From positions 682,001 through 746,000 of the forward strand of contig NZ_FOCL01000001.1 in NCBI RefSeq assembly GCF_900110105.1: a DNA stretch of 64,000 nucleotides, read 5' to 3'. The stretch is from Mucilaginibacter gossypiicola (GTDB lineage: Bacteria; Bacteroidota; Bacteroidia; Sphingobacteriales; Sphingobacteriaceae). Position 1 is the stretch's first letter, and every line of letters begins with the position of its first letter. The position numbers and the translations under genes were made by a program. Positions 63,438 to 64,000 of the stretch are shown piece by piece. Below the pieces are notes generated by a model, which worked only from the letters and a program-made list of their open reading frames with translations, ran no database searches and was not told the origin of the DNA.

Positions 63438-63595
63438 AGTCCTGAATTTAATTTGGTGTTGTTATGCACTCTTCTCTGATTGCAAATTTGGATACGTTTT
63501 GTTTTCTTACGAGCACCAAAAAAGCCAATATTTTTACGATTCCGGCCAACCATCCTTTCTTACTTTAAAATGATATTTAATCATTTCATTGCTTT

Positions 63596-63685
63596 ATGCA
63601 CAAAGCCGAAGATACTGGCAAAGGGATAAACACCATGGTATTTTTACTTGCTTCTGTGGTATTTTACCTGGCGCTTTTTATATAA
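63596..63685 (+). CDS. Possible 29-residue membrane peptide
   Basis: Coding potential: ATG at 63596, stop TAA at 63683-63685. The peptide has a polar start (MHKAEDTGKGIN) and then a single hydrophobic helix (TMVFLLASVVFYLALFI). This layout resembles small membrane subunits or regulators. No promoter box or Shine-Dalgarno is clear, no homologue is recognisable to me, and a chance ORF of this size is common. Confidence 0.25.
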   Translation: MHKAEDTGKGINTMVFLLASVVFYLALFI

Positions 63686-63726
63686 AATTTGACCGGATTA
63701 GTACCCTCTTTATATGAAAGCTACCT

Positions 63727-63734
63727 TAACTTTG
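63727..63734 (+). promoter_or_regulatory. -7 promoter box TAACTTTG before the mug-like gene
   Basis: Exact TAnnTTTG match 19 bp before the ATG at 63754. No convincing -33 TTTG at 17-23 bp upstream. Confidence 0.5.
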
Positions 63735-63753
63735 CACAGTTCAACACAATCCG

Positions 63754-64000
63754 ATGATTCCTCTGTTAACTGATCTTATTGCCAACAACCTTACAGTTGT
63801 TTTTTGCGGGATCAACCCCGGTTTAAAGTCTGCATGGGATGGCCATCATTTTTCCGGCCGAAGTAATCGTTTCTGGAAAGTATTACATCTGTCAGGTTTT
63901 ACGCCAAATGAAATTGAGCCTCTTAATGATGCCACAATTCTCGATTTCGGCTATGGCCTTACCACCGCCGTAGAAAGGGCAACCGTACGTGCCGATGAGC
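63754..64000 (+). CDS. mug: Mismatch-specific uracil/thymine-DNA glycosylase (3' partial)
   Basis: Only 82 residues are in the window and the gene continues beyond it. TVVFCGINPGLKSAWDGHHF is the active-site GINPG motif of Mug/TDG, with Asn18-type catalytic residue, followed by GRSNRFWKVLHLSGFTP. FDFGYGLTTAVERATVRADE resembles the later DIGYGLTNLVxRxT. It removes uracil or thymine from U:G and T:G mismatches and ethenocytosine in DNA repair. The ATG sits just behind the -7 box. Confidence 0.88.
   Translation, partial: MIPLLTDLIANNLTVVFCGINPGLKSAWDGHHFSGRSNRFWKVLHLSGFTPNEIEPLNDATILDFGYGLTTAVERATVRADE

Noticed and set aside
1..64000. CRISPR array, prophage, insertion sequence or toxin-antitoxin system
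   Set aside because: No spaced direct repeats, transposase, integrase, phage structural gene or toxin motif was found on either strand. The only repeated DNA is the REP-like pair, the palindromes and the operators.

Overview
The window looks like chromosomal DNA of a Bacteroidota member, most probably Sphingobacteriaceae (Mucilaginibacter/Pedobacter-like). The evidence is SusC/SusD pairs, GH92 and GH2 enzymes, AHSA1-type SRPBCC genes, promoter -7 boxes of the TAnnTTTG type, few Shine-Dalgarno sequences, and AT-rich intergenic DNA. The genus is inferred, not proven.

Layout. (1) 1-11.4 kb is an exopolysaccharide/LPS region. On the plus strand lie a partial O-antigen ligase/polymerase-like gene, two GT4 glycosyltransferases, a polyprenyl-phosphate sugar transferase and an MgtC-family gene. 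After tRNA-Leu(UAG), the minus strand carries a BtuF-like binding protein, a second polyprenyl sugar transferase, a UDP-HexNAc dehydrogenase and the Kdo genes kdsD and kdsA. (2) 11.6-13.6 kb is a small ArsR / VOC / VOC / SRPBCC cluster behind a striking 16-bp inverted-repeat operator. (3) 13.6-22 kb holds a CWC zinc-ribbon protein, metE behind a cobalamin riboswitch, two MFS drug exporters, a TetR regulator with its operators, and a TlpA-like thiol oxidoreductase. (4) 22.1-55.3 kb is a large polysaccharide utilisation locus (PUL): a GH78-like gene, a LacI regulator, a FucP-type sugar transporter, a GH2 with a discoidin domain, two GH92 alpha-mannosidases, two SusC and two SusD proteins, DUF5004 and DUF4961 lipoproteins, two beta-propeller proteins (one with a ricin lectin), three esterase-type hydrolases and an Lgt-like gene. 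(5) 55.3-57.7 kb has a TonB-C protein and a second ArsR module (DoxX-ArsR-SRPBCC-SRPBCC) with the same operator geometry as the first. (6) 57.8-61.5 kb has an AraC-type membrane regulator whose frame runs into a MacB/FtsX-like permease that is broken by an in-frame TAG. (7) 61.8-64 kb has an aldo/keto reductase, a GNAT protein, a possible 29-residue membrane peptide and the start of a mug-type DNA glycosylase.

How it works together. The PUL probably captures and degrades a mannose-rich glycan: SusC/D import, GH92 removing alpha-mannose, GH2 removing a beta-linked residue, esterases removing acyl groups and the FucP-like carrier importing the sugar. I found nine copies of a LacI-type operator (consensus AATAAAATCGATTTAGCAAA on the plus strand). 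They lie before most of its transcription units, including the divergent GH78-like gene, all in the same orientation relative to transcription. This makes the LacI gene at 25.4-26.4 kb the probable master regulator, and it is the best system-level finding here. Other points worth checking are the regulator-permease fusion with an amber codon, the duplicated ArsR operator architecture, and an Lgt paralogue inside the PUL.
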